Part shown: positions 16,595 through 24,050 of the stretch, piece by piece | Layout of the letters: each line of letters opens with the position of its first letter | Position numbering within the stretch: the first letter of the stretch is position 1 | From: Alphaproteobacteria bacterium | GTDB lineage: Bacteria > Pseudomonadota > Alphaproteobacteria > Micropepsales > Micropepsaceae | Assembly (NCBI GenBank): GCA_015654635.1 | Contig: JAATGP010000051.1 | Span: 1-32,239 of the forward strand | Length of the DNA stretch: 32,239 nt | Reading direction: 5' to 3' | Notes under the pieces: generated by a model | Seen by the model: only the letters and a program-made list of their open reading frames with translations | What the model was told of the DNA's origin: nothing | The model's database searches: none | Made by a program: the position numbers and the translations under genes

Positions 16595-16783
16595 TCAAAG
16601 AATTAGCGACATAAGCGTTTCCGCTGTCCAAATTGGTGACGTGACAGATATGGCTCGGCGCTCTGACGTAAATGGTGTATGCCGCCCACAAGTAAAGAAC
16701 ATGGTGCCGGCAACAATCACGCGACATGCGGCGAAGCAAGCTGCCTGCGCAACGATAACCATCGCAATAACGCAAGCAATCAC
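16595..16783 (-). CDS. Possible small membrane protein, unassigned
   Basis: A 62-codon frame starting at GTG 16783 with a very hydrophobic N-terminal third (VIAMVIVAQAACFAACRVIV), compatible with one membrane helix. It resembles no family I know. Its only support is that its GTG overlaps, as GTGA, the stop codon of the membrane-protein-like frame upstream, the kind of junction seen in operons. It lacks a clear ribosome binding site. It may well be noise in decayed DNA. Confidence 0.2.
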   Translation of the reverse strand: MIACVIAMVIVAQAACFAACRVIVAGTMFFTCGRHTPFTSERRAISVTSPIWTAETLMSLIL

Positions 16784-17177
16784 GTTAGCACCAGTTCATC
16801 CCGACCACGATAAATCACAAAGCGGATGATGGCGATCAACGATGTGGCGATGAGCGGCCAACCAGGAAGAAGGACGCCTCGGGCACATAACGCTGTAGCA
16901 AAAGAGCAAGTACCCAAAGCAACACCGTAGCCCGGTGTTTACGCGCGAAGAGCGAGGCACCCAGAAAGGGCGCTCCAACCACCAGCGTCCCAGAGCCAGC
17001 TAACAGAAGGTCGAAATGGGCGAGGTGTAAGAAGTGGCCGACATCACCAAAGCTTAGTCCGGCGAGCAGCAATGCAGTGACCGGAAGGAGGCATCTACTT
17101 CCCGATGCGCAGTCATCGCTTCGCCTTGCGCCGCTGTCGCCAACAACAGACAAAAACGGTTGTGCGGATATGCGCAT
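16780..17177 (-). pseudogene. Possible frameshifted small membrane protein gene
   Basis: From ATG 17177 a frame of 113 codons ends at 16836 and encodes about three hydrophobic segments (LLPVTALLLAGLSFG, LLLAGSGTLVVGAPFLGASL, VLLWVLALLLQRYV). Near 16860 a change of frame that one lost base would explain gives a further membrane-like stretch, LIATSLIAIIRFVIYRGRDE, ending at TGA 16780. Joined, the two read like one protein of about 130 residues with four hydrophobic segments. There is no good ribosome binding site at 17177, and I recognise no family. Alternatives are a sequencing error, a true pseudogene or chance. Confidence 0.3.
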
Positions 17178-17235
17178 AGCGAGCCGCTTTTTGCGGACCC
17201 AACACTACGCAGGAATGGTGCTATGAGACGTAAAT

Positions 17236-18327
17236 CTATGACAACGATTTGGGTGCCGGAAACAGACTCTTTAGCCCCGCCTCGCTCGCTTCACAGACGC
17301 CGCGTTCGGTAATGAAGGCCGTGACCAACCGGGCGGGGGTGACGTCGAAAGCCGGGTTGGCACCGGGTGAGCCGGGAGCGGCAATCTCTACCGTGGCAAG
17401 CCCGCCGCCGGATAGACGGCCAGTCATTTTCAGTAACTCATCGGCCGAGCGCTCTTCGATCGGAATATCGGAGCCCTTCGCCATCGAAAGATCGAGGGTG
17501 GAAGATGGTAACGCCACATAAAATGGTACGTCATTGTCACGTGCCGCGAGCGCCTTTAGATAGGTGCCGATCTTGTTAGCGACATCGCCATTGCGCGTCA
17601 CGCGGTCAGTGCCGACGATGACGAGATCAACCTTGCCATGCTGCATGTAGTGGCCACCAGCGTTATCGGCGATTATGGTGTGCTTGACGCCATGGGCGCC
17701 CAGCTCGTAGGCCGATAGCGATGCGCCTTGATTGCGCGGGCGGGTCTCGTCCACCCAGACATGGATGTCGATGCCTTCGTCATGTGCCATATAGATTGGC
17801 GCCAAAGCCGTGCCCCAATCCACCGTCGCCAGCCAGCCCGCATTGCAATGCGTCAGCACATTGAGCGTGCTGGGTTTTCCCGCAGCGGCAGAACGCAAAA
17901 TCTGGAGCCCGTTGACGCCGATGGCATGGCAGACTTCAACATCCTCATCACAGATTGCACCCGCCTCTGCCCAAGCGATCGCAAAACGATCATCGTGGCC
18001 GCGATTATGCAGGGCGACATTCATCCGCTGCAACGCCCAGCGCAAATTGACGGCCGTGGGACGCGTTGCCCCCAGCATGTCGAGTGCAGCCACCAAGGCT
18101 TTGCTCGAGGGGTCTTTTTTCATCGCAAACGCGATACCATATGCTGCCGTGGCGCCGATCAATGGAGCACCACGCACCAGCATGGTACGGATCGCTTCTG
18201 CGCAATCTTCCGCCGTTCTTAGTACCGCGGTTTCAAAGCGATGTGGCAGCTTGGTTTGGTCGATAACCTCGATCGACTCGTCGGCAAGCGTCCAGATGGT
18301 GCGGTAATGCTTCCCGTGGATTTTCAT
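17236..18327 (-). CDS. mtnA: S-methyl-5-thioribose-1-phosphate isomerase
   Basis: Converts methylthioribose-1-phosphate to methylthioribulose-1-phosphate in methionine salvage. It has 363 residues, full length. Seen: RGAPLIGATAAYG at 52-64, NLRWALQRM, catalytic Cys161 in THCNAGWLAT, catalytic Asp241 in GTDRVTRNGDVANKIGT, and PFYVALPSSTLD, all diagnostic of MtnA and distinguishing it from eIF2B subunits. Its ATG overlaps the stop of the upstream secreted-protein gene as ATGA. It is last in a leftward cluster that begins with mtnP, so the two ordered steps of methylthioadenosine use are present; mtnB, C, D, E or alternatives such as an aldolase or RLP are not in the window. Confidence 0.97.
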   Translation of the reverse strand: MKIHGKHYRTIWTLADESIEVIDQTKLPHRFETAVLRTAEDCAEAIRTMLVRGAPLIGATAAYGIAFAMKKDPSSKALVAALDMLGATRPTAVNLRWALQRMNVALHNRGHDDRFAIAWAEAGAICDEDVEVCHAIGVNGLQILRSAAAGKPSTLNVLTHCNAGWLATVDWGTALAPIYMAHDEGIDIHVWVDETRPRNQGASLSAYELGAHGVKHTIIADNAGGHYMQHGKVDLVIVGTDRVTRNGDVANKIGTYLKALAARDNDVPFYVALPSSTLDLSMAKGSDIPIEERSADELLKMTGRLSGGGLATVEIAAPGSPGANPAFDVTPARLVTAFITERGVCEASEAGLKSLFPAPKSLS

Positions 18328-18764
18328 GTTTTGGGTCCGGGGAAGGCGTCCACTAGAGCATCGACCTGCTCCGGCGCGTTGTTGAGGCTTAACTGGAATT
18401 TATCAAGCTTAAGCGGCGCATCAATGGCTGCCTTAAAGATCATTTTACCGTTGAATAACACCGCCAGATCATTACCGACATTCTGAGACGATATTGCGAG
18501 CAGCTTTTCACTGGCGGCCGGCGTCACATCGACAATCACACGGCTGATAACCGGATAACGCTCGGCCTTCACAATGCCGGTTTCGTCGATCACCTTGTCG
18601 GGAGCCAAGCAGAATTCGAGGCTCGTTCCTTCCAGGACATAAGCCTTGTCCTGCGGCCCGCAAGGCACAACCATGTGCAATTCAAAACTGGCGGCCTGCG
18701 CTACGCCAAAGGACTGCGCTGCCCCCAAAAATAGAGCAGTGCCCACGATCAATCTCCGCAGCAT
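18324..18764 (-). CDS. Secreted protein with a SecD P1-head-like domain
   Basis: Protein of 146 residues with a clear signal peptide (positively charged start, hydrophobic core, cleavage expected after AQA at 22-24), so probably periplasmic. The mature part from about 65 resembles the P1-head subdomain of SecD: a strand-loop VISRVIVDVTPAASEKLLAI, then SSQNVGNDLAVLFNGKMIF (compare SecD's NVGKRLAIVLDGKV) and a closing segment with AIDAPLKLDKFQLSL. It has no membrane channel segments, so it is not a SecD. Two cysteines (35 and 52) could form a disulphide. It overlaps mtnA by four bases and lies 28 bases after a GST gene. The function is unknown. Confidence 0.75.
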   Translation of the reverse strand: MLRRLIVGTALFLGAAQSFGVAQAASFELHMVVPCGPQDKAYVLEGTSLEFCLAPDKVIDETGIVKAERYPVISRVIVDVTPAASEKLLAISSQNVGNDLAVLFNGKMIFKAAIDAPLKLDKFQLSLNNAPEQVDALVDAFPGPKT

Positions 18765-18792
18765 CGTTCACTCCTTAGGTCGCACCTGCGGT

Positions 18793-19407
18793 TCAGTTCA
18801 AAGCCGCAGGCCAAGTGTCTTTCATGGAGGAATATTGCGCAAATTTTTCGTACCAGTCGCGCAATTTCGGATGGCTCTCGCGCCAAGAAAGCTGCGGCAA
18901 GCGAAAATCGAGATACCCCATAGCACAGGCCACGGTAATTTCCCCGATGGTGATGTGCGGCGCGAAACTGGCATGTTCCAGCACCTCAAGCGCCGAGGTT
19001 ATGGCTTTACTGTACTTTTCTAACTGAGCCGGGCTTTGCTGCTCTGCTGGGCGGCGGGTTTCATAGGTGCGGGCAACGGCAGCATCGCAAATCCCATCGC
19101 CCAAGGCCTGCAGTGTCAATGCCCGCCAGCGCCCCGAAACTTCGCGCCAGATGCTCATACCGGGAAAGAATTTCCCGCCTCCGAGTTCGTTCAGATATTC
19201 ACAGATCACCGGAGAGTCGATGATGGTCGAACCGTCATTGAGGACCAAAACCGGAATTTTTCCCAGCGGATTAAGACGGCGGACCTCGTCGGGCAGGTTC
19301 CGCGTATCGACATTGACTTCATCCACCATGCCGGTGAGGTTCAGTTCGCGCACGATGATCCGCACCTTACGCGCAAAGGGTGATGCCGGATTGGAATAGA
19401 GTTTCAT
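18793..19407 (-). CDS. Glutathione S-transferase family protein
   Basis: Cytoplasmic GST-fold protein of 204 residues. The N-terminal thioredoxin-like domain begins MKLYSNPASPFARKVRI, with Ser9 as the likely glutathione-activating residue, followed by NPLGKIPVLVL with the cis-Pro and DSPVICEYL, the glutathione-binding Asp/Ser motif. The helical C-terminal domain contains PSLAD-like changes and ends with HPKLRDWYEKFAQYSSMKDT. It lies six bases after apt and 28 before the secreted-protein gene, so it is probably in the same transcript as the methylthioadenosine genes. Its substrate is unknown; GSTs are often annotated near varied genes. Confidence 0.9.
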   Translation of the reverse strand: MKLYSNPASPFARKVRIIVRELNLTGMVDEVNVDTRNLPDEVRRLNPLGKIPVLVLNDGSTIIDSPVICEYLNELGGGKFFPGMSIWREVSGRWRALTLQALGDGICDAAVARTYETRRPAEQQSPAQLEKYSKAITSALEVLEHASFAPHITIGEITVACAMGYLDFRLPQLSWRESHPKLRDWYEKFAQYSSMKDTWPAALN

Positions 19408-19413
19408 GGGAGG

Positions 19414-19941
19414 CTATTCTCCCTCAAACTCGACCAAGGTCGTCACTTCCATGCCCATGGCGCGAATTTTATCGGCGCCGCCTAGACCAGGAAGATCGAT
19501 GACGAAGCAGCAGCCGATCACCTTGGCACCGCCGCGCTCCAAAAGCTTGATAGCGGCGAAAGCCGTGCCACCGGTGGCGATAAGATCATCGACCACCACG
19601 ACATGATCACCGGGCTTGACCGCGTCGACATGAATTTCGACTTGGTCCTTGCCATATTCGAGATCGTATTCTTCGGCAATTACCTTGTAAGGCAGCTTAC
19701 CTTTCTTGCGTACTGGTACGAAGCCGGTGGAAAGCTGGTGTGCCACGGCCCCCCCAAGGATAAAGCCCCGCGCTTCGATGCCCGCTACCTTGTCGATCCG
19801 GACCCCCGCATACGGTTGTACCAAGGCATCGACAGACGAGCGGAAGGCCCGCGGGTTGCCGAACAACGTGGTGACATCGCGAAATTGGATCCCCTTTTTG
19901 GGATAATCCGGAATCGTGCGGATATAGGGCTTGAAATCCAT
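19414..19941 (-). CDS. apt: Adenine phosphoribosyltransferase
   Basis: Salvages adenine with PRPP to AMP in the cytoplasm. It has 175 residues, the usual length. Seen: the N-terminal [21 protein letters not shown] signature, [27 protein letters not shown] and the PRPP loop [14 protein letters not shown] at 114-127. It lies 109 bases downstream of mtnP, whose product releases adenine from methylthioadenosine, so the order mtnP - apt is metabolically sensible. The PRPP would come from Prs at 10168-11130. Confidence 0.97.
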   Translation of the reverse strand: MDFKPYIRTIPDYPKKGIQFRDVTTLFGNPRAFRSSVDALVQPYAGVRIDKVAGIEARGFILGGAVAHQLSTGFVPVRKKGKLPYKVIAEEYDLEYGKDQVEIHVDAVKPGDHVVVVDDLIATGGTAFAAIKLLERGGAKVIGCCFVIDLPGLGGADKIRAMGMEVTTLVEFEGE

Positions 19942-20050
19942 CCCGTTAGGGCTCCTGACAGGCTTCTCGCCACCGGCGCAATTCAGTGCCGTGGCGGCCT
20001 TCTATGGCATATTCCAGGGGCACGTCACACCCTGAATGGGGGTGATGTTC

Positions 20051-20923
20051 TTATTTGAGAATCCGGCCCGCCACGGCGTCGAGTTTGGCCGTCAGAACCG
20101 GATCGCGTTTGTCTGCGGCGGTCATCACTGCTACGTCAAGCACGGTCTCGATCCCAGTCGGCGACGGCTTGCGGCTGGCGCCCAGGCGCGTCGCGACGGT
20201 GGTCACGAGCCGACGCGCATTGGCGGCATTTTCCATCAGCACCTTGATCACCGCATCGACCGTGACGTGTTCGTGCTCGGGGTGCCAGCAATCGTAATCT
20301 GTGACCATGGCGACGAGGGCATATGGCAGCTCCGCCTCGCGGGCGAGTTTGGCTTCGGGCATCGCAGTCATTCCGATCACTGAACAACCCCAGCTGCGAT
20401 AGAGGTGGGACTCGGCGAGCGTCGAGAATTGCGGGCCCTCCATGCACATATAGGTGCCGCCCTTGGCGTGGCGAATATTTTCTTGCGCTGCGGCTTCCAC
20501 CAACGCCGTGGAGAGGTACGGACAGACCGGATGAGCCATCGGCACATGGGCGACAAAGCCCGGGCCAAAGAAGCTTTTCTCGCGCGCAAAGGTGCGGTCG
20601 ATGAACTGGTCGACAATGACAAAGGTGCCCGGCGGCAATTCTTCTTTCAGCGAGCCGCAGGCCGACACCGAGATGATATCCGTGACACCCGCACGCTTGA
20701 GCGCGTCGATATTAGCGCGGTAATTGATCGTCGTTGGCGTCTGTATGTGACCGCGGCCATGGCGCGGCAGAAACACCATCTCCACCCCAGCAAAGGTTCC
20801 GAAAAGCAGCTCGTCGGAAGGCTGTCCCCAAGGACCTTCCATCTTTCTCCAAATAGGGTTTTCCAGCCCGTCGATGTTGTAAACACCGCTGCCGCCGATG
20901 ATACCGAGAACGCGCTTGGTCAT
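20051..20923 (-). CDS. mtnP: S-methyl-5'-thioadenosine phosphorylase
   Basis: Cleaves methylthioadenosine (a by-product of polyamine and related SAM chemistry) with phosphate to adenine and methylthioribose-1-phosphate. It has 290 residues from ATG 20923; the open frame extends to 21136, but MTKRVLGIIGGSGVY is the family start and AGAGGAAG lies just upstream. Seen: phosphate-binding GGSG at 10-13 and RHGRGH at 54-59, MEGPQFSTLAESH, MTAMPEAKLARE, and TDYDCW at 208-213, whose two Asp residues select adenine over other purines; this separates it from inosine/guanosine phosphorylases. It heads the leftward mtnP - apt - GST - secreted protein - mtnA cluster. Confidence 0.96.
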   Translation of the reverse strand: MTKRVLGIIGGSGVYNIDGLENPIWRKMEGPWGQPSDELLFGTFAGVEMVFLPRHGRGHIQTPTTINYRANIDALKRAGVTDIISVSACGSLKEELPPGTFVIVDQFIDRTFAREKSFFGPGFVAHVPMAHPVCPYLSTALVEAAAQENIRHAKGGTYMCMEGPQFSTLAESHLYRSWGCSVIGMTAMPEAKLAREAELPYALVAMVTDYDCWHPEHEHVTVDAVIKVLMENAANARRLVTTVATRLGASRKPSPTGIETVLDVAVMTAADKRDPVLTAKLDAVAGRILK

Positions 20924-20945
20924 AATAACTTCCTCTGGGAGGCGC

Positions 20946-20973
20946 TTTTTAGCATCTGGAGCTGAGGCGGCAA
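20946..20973 (-). promoter_or_regulatory. Candidate promoter of the mtnP cluster
   Basis: On the leftward strand TTGCCG (20973-20968) and TAAAAA (20951-20946) are 16 bases apart, four of six matches each. They would give a leader of roughly 15 bases containing the mtnP AGAGGAAG. It is a modest match and the only one seen in this gap. Confidence 0.35.
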
Positions 20974-21047
20974 GCACTCCATCATGAGCAACCTGGACGA
21001 GAATCGGCCCAACTGATAGCCTTAGCCATATTGGCCGGGGGGCGACG

Positions 21048-21575
21048 ATGACGTGGGCATTAGCGTTAAAAATAAGTGTTGCGGGCTTGGGGATGGCCCT
21101 TTTGAGCAATTGTGCCAACCCTGTCGCGTTACACACACGCTTTCAGCCACACGAGGTCGCCTGGTTTTCCAACCGCGGCACCAACACCATCGAGGGCACC
21201 GCAATCGCCCGGGCCTATAACGGAACGGCCAAAACCTGCGCCGCTCTAACGGTGACCCTTTTTCCAGCGTCAACCTATGCCAATGAGCGCATGAGCGCGC
21301 TTTATCAAAGCGATCAGGAAGGTTTCAACCCAATCCTGATGGGGCGGTCAGCCAATTTTGACAACGACGATCCGGGCTATATCCAAACGGCGAAAACCAC
21401 GCGCTGCGACGCGCATGGCCACTTTGCCTTTAGCGAGCTACCCGATGGGGATTATTTCCTGGTCGGTGAAGTCACTTGGCAAGACCGCCGAGCCGGCCTT
21501 CGACAAGGAGGCTATCTGATGCGGCGCGTTCGCGTCGGATCGGGGGAGACGAAAGAAGTTCTCCTAGCGCACTGA
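21048..21575 (+). CDS. Putative envelope lipoprotein, unknown function
   Basis: Protein of 175 residues with an N-terminal hydrophobic signal (ALKISVAGLGMALL) ending at Cys22 in LLSNCANP. That resembles a lipobox but has Asn at position -1 where Gly, Ala or Ser is usual, so it may be a lipoprotein or a plain secreted protein. The C-terminal part CDAHGHFAFSELPDGDYFLVGEVTW looks like a transthyretin/carboxypeptidase-regulatory-like beta-sandwich, a fold common in envelope proteins. I do not recognise a named family. It is divergent from mtnP (124 bases between starts) and convergent with motA. The ribosome binding site is weak (GGGGGG seven to eight bases upstream). Confidence 0.65.
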   Translation: MTWALALKISVAGLGMALLSNCANPVALHTRFQPHEVAWFSNRGTNTIEGTAIARAYNGTAKTCAALTVTLFPASTYANERMSALYQSDQEGFNPILMGRSANFDNDDPGYIQTAKTTRCDAHGHFAFSELPDGDYFLVGEVTWQDRRAGLRQGGYLMRRVRVGSGETKEVLLAH

Positions 21576-21601
21576 TCTACTCGACACGTTAGACCGCGGC
21601 G

Positions 21602-22471
21602 CTATTCCACCTTGGGAATGTTGTTGATCGATTCTTCCAGCTCCTGGAAGGTGGGCTGGGCTTCGCTGGGAACACTACCGCGACCGATTTCGACCGAAAC
21701 CTGGGCTGCATTGCCGTGCAAATGCGCAACCAAGATGTCGCGGATCACGTGGTAGAAGAGGGCTTCTTCATCGACAATTGCTTTGAGGCGCGTGCCCAGC
21801 GGGCCGACGATGCCATAGGCCAGAAACACACCCAAGAAGGTGCCGACAAGAGCCGAGCCGATCATACGGCCAAGAACTTCCGGCGGTTCGGAAATGGCCC
21901 CCATGGTCTTGATAACACCCAGCACGGCGGCGACGATACCCAGGGCTGGCAACCCATCGGCCATCAAAGCTAGAGAATGGGCCGTCGAGAGCGCCTCATG
22001 ATGGTGCTTGTCGAGCTGTTTTTCCATCGCCGCTTCGACCTGAAGCGGGTCTTCCAGGCTCATGGTCATCATCCGCAGCGTGTCGCAGATAAAACCGAGC
22101 GCGAAATGGTCCTTCGAAATCTTCGGATAGCGCTTGAAGATCGAGGACTCTTGAGGGTTTTCGATATGTGCTTCGAGGGCGATAAGGCCTTTGGACTTCA
22201 TCGTCTTGGTCAGCAGGAAAAGCAAGCACAGCAGGTCCCGGAAATCCGCTGTCTTCCACTTCGGCCCCGACATGATTTTGTTGAAATCGCCGCCGATTTT
22301 CTTCAGTGTATACATCGAGCTTGCGATCAGCAGGGCCGCCAAAGCTGCTCCGCCGATCGTCAGAAGCTCGTGTGGAGCGGCTTCGATCACTGAATCAAGC
22401 TTGCCGCCCGAAATCAGGAAACCCCCGAAGACGCAGGCGAACAGCACTACGATTCCGATGATTTGAAGCAT
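21602..22471 (-). CDS. motA: Flagellar motor stator protein MotA
   Basis: Inner-membrane stator subunit that with MotB conducts protons and drives the flagellar rotor. It has 289 residues, full length. Seen: four membrane helices at about 2-20, 33-53, 165-187 and 200-222; the large cytoplasmic loop with FRDLLCLLFLLTKTMKSKG and the charged residues that contact FliG; and the conserved LPALGIVAAVLGVIKTMG followed by GSALVGTFLGVFLAYGIVGP. No motB or other flagellar gene follows; the gene converges on the putative lipoprotein. MotA sequences separate from ExbB/TolQ by length and by these motifs. A TCCGATAC-like element upstream does not have a sigma-28 -35 box at the right spacing. Confidence 0.95.
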   Translation of the reverse strand: MLQIIGIVVLFACVFGGFLISGGKLDSVIEAAPHELLTIGGAALAALLIASSMYTLKKIGGDFNKIMSGPKWKTADFRDLLCLLFLLTKTMKSKGLIALEAHIENPQESSIFKRYPKISKDHFALGFICDTLRMMTMSLEDPLQVEAAMEKQLDKHHHEALSTAHSLALMADGLPALGIVAAVLGVIKTMGAISEPPEVLGRMIGSALVGTFLGVFLAYGIVGPLGTRLKAIVDEEALFYHVIRDILVAHLHGNAAQVSVEIGRGSVPSEAQPTFQELEESINNIPKVE

Positions 22472-22633
22472 TTATTCCCGCCCGATGAACGATCCGAAGT
22501 ATCGGACGAAAGCTCTTAACGAGCGCTAAAGTTTGGTGGAACTTTCCTCCGAGTTGCACTCCGTATTTACGCGCCACCGGAATGGCCTTCATTGGGACGT
22601 TGTTATCACCCGACTGCACCCTATAGTTCGCCG

Positions 22634-23095
22634 ATGCGCCGTTTTCTTGAAAAATGCCTCGCAATCTTTATCCGCTATGTCAGAGCCTTGATCCTCCATC
22701 CGGTCGATTTGGGGGTGGTGGCCGTGGTGGAACAGGACGACCATATCGTCTTGGTGCGCCATTCCTACCGAGGCGGCTGGATGCTCCCAGGCGGCGCGGT
22801 CGATCGCAACGAGGTGCCAGGCCATGCGATTTTACGCGAGCTGCGAGAGGAAATCGGCCTCACGGCGTCAGCCCCGCCCGCCCTGCTGGGCGCTTATATC
22901 CGCCCCGGCCTCTGGGCCTCCAATCTGGTCCTGCTCTATCACGTTCGGCAGGCCGAATTCGCCTTCAAACCCAGTTGGGAGATTTGCGAGCACTGCGTGG
23001 TCTCCCCCCTCAATCCGCCGCAAGGGACAACGCCCGCGGTGCGCCGGCGCCTGCAGGAGCTTTACGGCGGGGAGCCGCCAGTACCCCGGTGGTAA
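22634..23095 (+). CDS. NUDIX hydrolase
   Basis: Hydrolase of nucleoside-diphosphate-linked compounds, 153 residues. A complete Nudix box occupies 54-76: Gly54, Glu60, Arg68-Glu69, Glu72-Glu73 and Gly75, matching GX5EX7REUXEEXGU; it binds the catalytic metal. ATG 22634 is used because the frame's earlier start at 22592 adds a Pro/Tyr-rich stretch unlike the family; neither has a strong ribosome binding site. The N-terminus MRRFLEKCLAIFIRYVRALILH is amphipathic, perhaps membrane-associating. The exact substrate is not predictable. It is divergent from motA and 43 bases before a GNAT acetyltransferase gene. Confidence 0.9.
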   Translation: MRRFLEKCLAIFIRYVRALILHPVDLGVVAVVEQDDHIVLVRHSYRGGWMLPGGAVDRNEVPGHAILRELREEIGLTASAPPALLGAYIRPGLWASNLVLLYHVRQAEFAFKPSWEICEHCVVSPLNPPQGTTPAVRRRLQELYGGEPPVPRW

Positions 23096-23138
23096 GAGGA
23101 GTCTTGCGTTTGCCGCCGCCTGCCGCTAGCCAAGCGGG

Positions 23139-23681
23139 ATGAGCGATCAGTCTTGGCAAATTCGGCCGGAACGCGCCGAAGACGCGCCGCTGGTTGAGCA
23201 TTTGAACGCGATCAGCTTCGGCCCTGGCCGTTATGCCAAATCCGCTTACCGGCTACGCGAAGGTGTCGAGCCGGTCGAGGGCCTCTCCTTCGTTGCCATG
23301 GACGGCGTTGAGCTTTTGGGCTCCATCCGCTTTTGGCCGGTCGCCATTGGCATGGAAAAGTCGCTTCTGCTCGGGCCTTTGGCGGTGCAGCCGGGCTTGC
23401 GCGGCCGCGGCATCGGCATCGCCTTGATGAAACACGCCATTGCCGAAGCGCGCGCCCAAGGCCATGCCTCCATCGTGCTGGTGGGCGACGAGCCTTATTA
23501 TGTGCGGGTCGGCTTTGCCCGGCTGGCCCCGGGGCGGGTGCGCTTTCCCGGCCCAGTCGATCCGGCCCGCGTCCTCGCTTTGTCGCTGCAGCATAACGTG
23601 ATGCTGACCCTGAAAGGCGAAGTGCGCCGCGCCCATATCAATCAACCAATCTGTGCCTGCGGCGCAGCAGTGGCGGGCTGA
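23139..23681 (+). CDS. GNAT-family N-acetyltransferase
   Basis: Acetyl-CoA-dependent acetyltransferase of 180 residues. Motif A, the acetyl-CoA pyrophosphate loop, is GLRGRGIG at 86-93, after the beta-4 strand LLLGPLAVQP and before a helix. Later GDEPYYVRVGFARL resembles motif B of YhbS-like members, in which a Gly-Phe follows the Tyr. Substrates of this subgroup range from small molecules to proteins; none is suggested by the neighbours. The stop is followed by a 369-base gap. Confidence 0.9.
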   Translation: MSDQSWQIRPERAEDAPLVEHLNAISFGPGRYAKSAYRLREGVEPVEGLSFVAMDGVELLGSIRFWPVAIGMEKSLLLGPLAVQPGLRGRGIGIALMKHAIAEARAQGHASIVLVGDEPYYVRVGFARLAPGRVRFPGPVDPARVLALSLQHNVMLTLKGEVRRAHINQPICACGAAVAG

Positions 23682-23998
23682 TACCTAGAGCTAGCGGCAC
23701 CACAGACCTAATCCGCAAGATATTGATCATTATTTGTCACTTCTAGCACTCTCAAGGGAGGGGAGAGGGGCACCCGCTCATCCTCCCAGAAGGGCATGAA
23801 TAAGTTTCGCGGTTGAAAGTTGCTGAGTAGCACGTCCATCGGCATGATAATTGTTCAAAAGATTTCCATTTTCCGGGAGGCGGGGGGCAAAGCTCCGTCG
23901 CTCGCGCCAATGGCGTCGTCAAACCCACAATGTCAAAGAGCCCATCAAAAATGGGGATCGCGACGGGCCGCTTCAAGCCATGGGAGCATCGAAAGTTA
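23682..23998. other. Gene-poor stretch before the tetR-like gene
   Basis: About 320 bases with no gene I can support. A 45-codon leftward frame (23845-23708) and a 74-codon one (23976-23752) exist but have no ribosome binding site and no family resemblance. The sequence has lower GC than the preceding genes. The promoter of the tetR-like gene lies just to the right of this region. Confidence 0.5.
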
Positions 23999-24027
23999 TT
24001 GACCGACCAATCACTCTTTTATATAGC
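23999..24027 (+). promoter_or_regulatory. Promoter of the tetR-like gene with overlapping operator
   Basis: TTGACC at 23999-24004 and TATAGC at 24022-24027 are 17 bases apart, good sigma-70 boxes. TGACCGACCAATCA at 24000-24013 overlaps the -35 box and recurs with two changes before the SDR gene (24632-24645). It also resembles the TGACYGAC half-site of many TetR-family operators. This arrangement suggests autorepression. Confidence 0.65.
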
Positions 24028-24050
24028 TGGAAGTTACGGGAGACATTGGT

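Noticed and set aside
22472..22633. TCCGATAC-like sequence upstream of motA as a sigma-28 promoter
   Set aside because: No TAAA-type -35 box lies at the required spacing.
23708..23845. A 45-codon leftward frame starting ATG-CCG-ATG with a protein-like composition
   Set aside because: No ribosome binding site, no known family, short enough to arise by chance.
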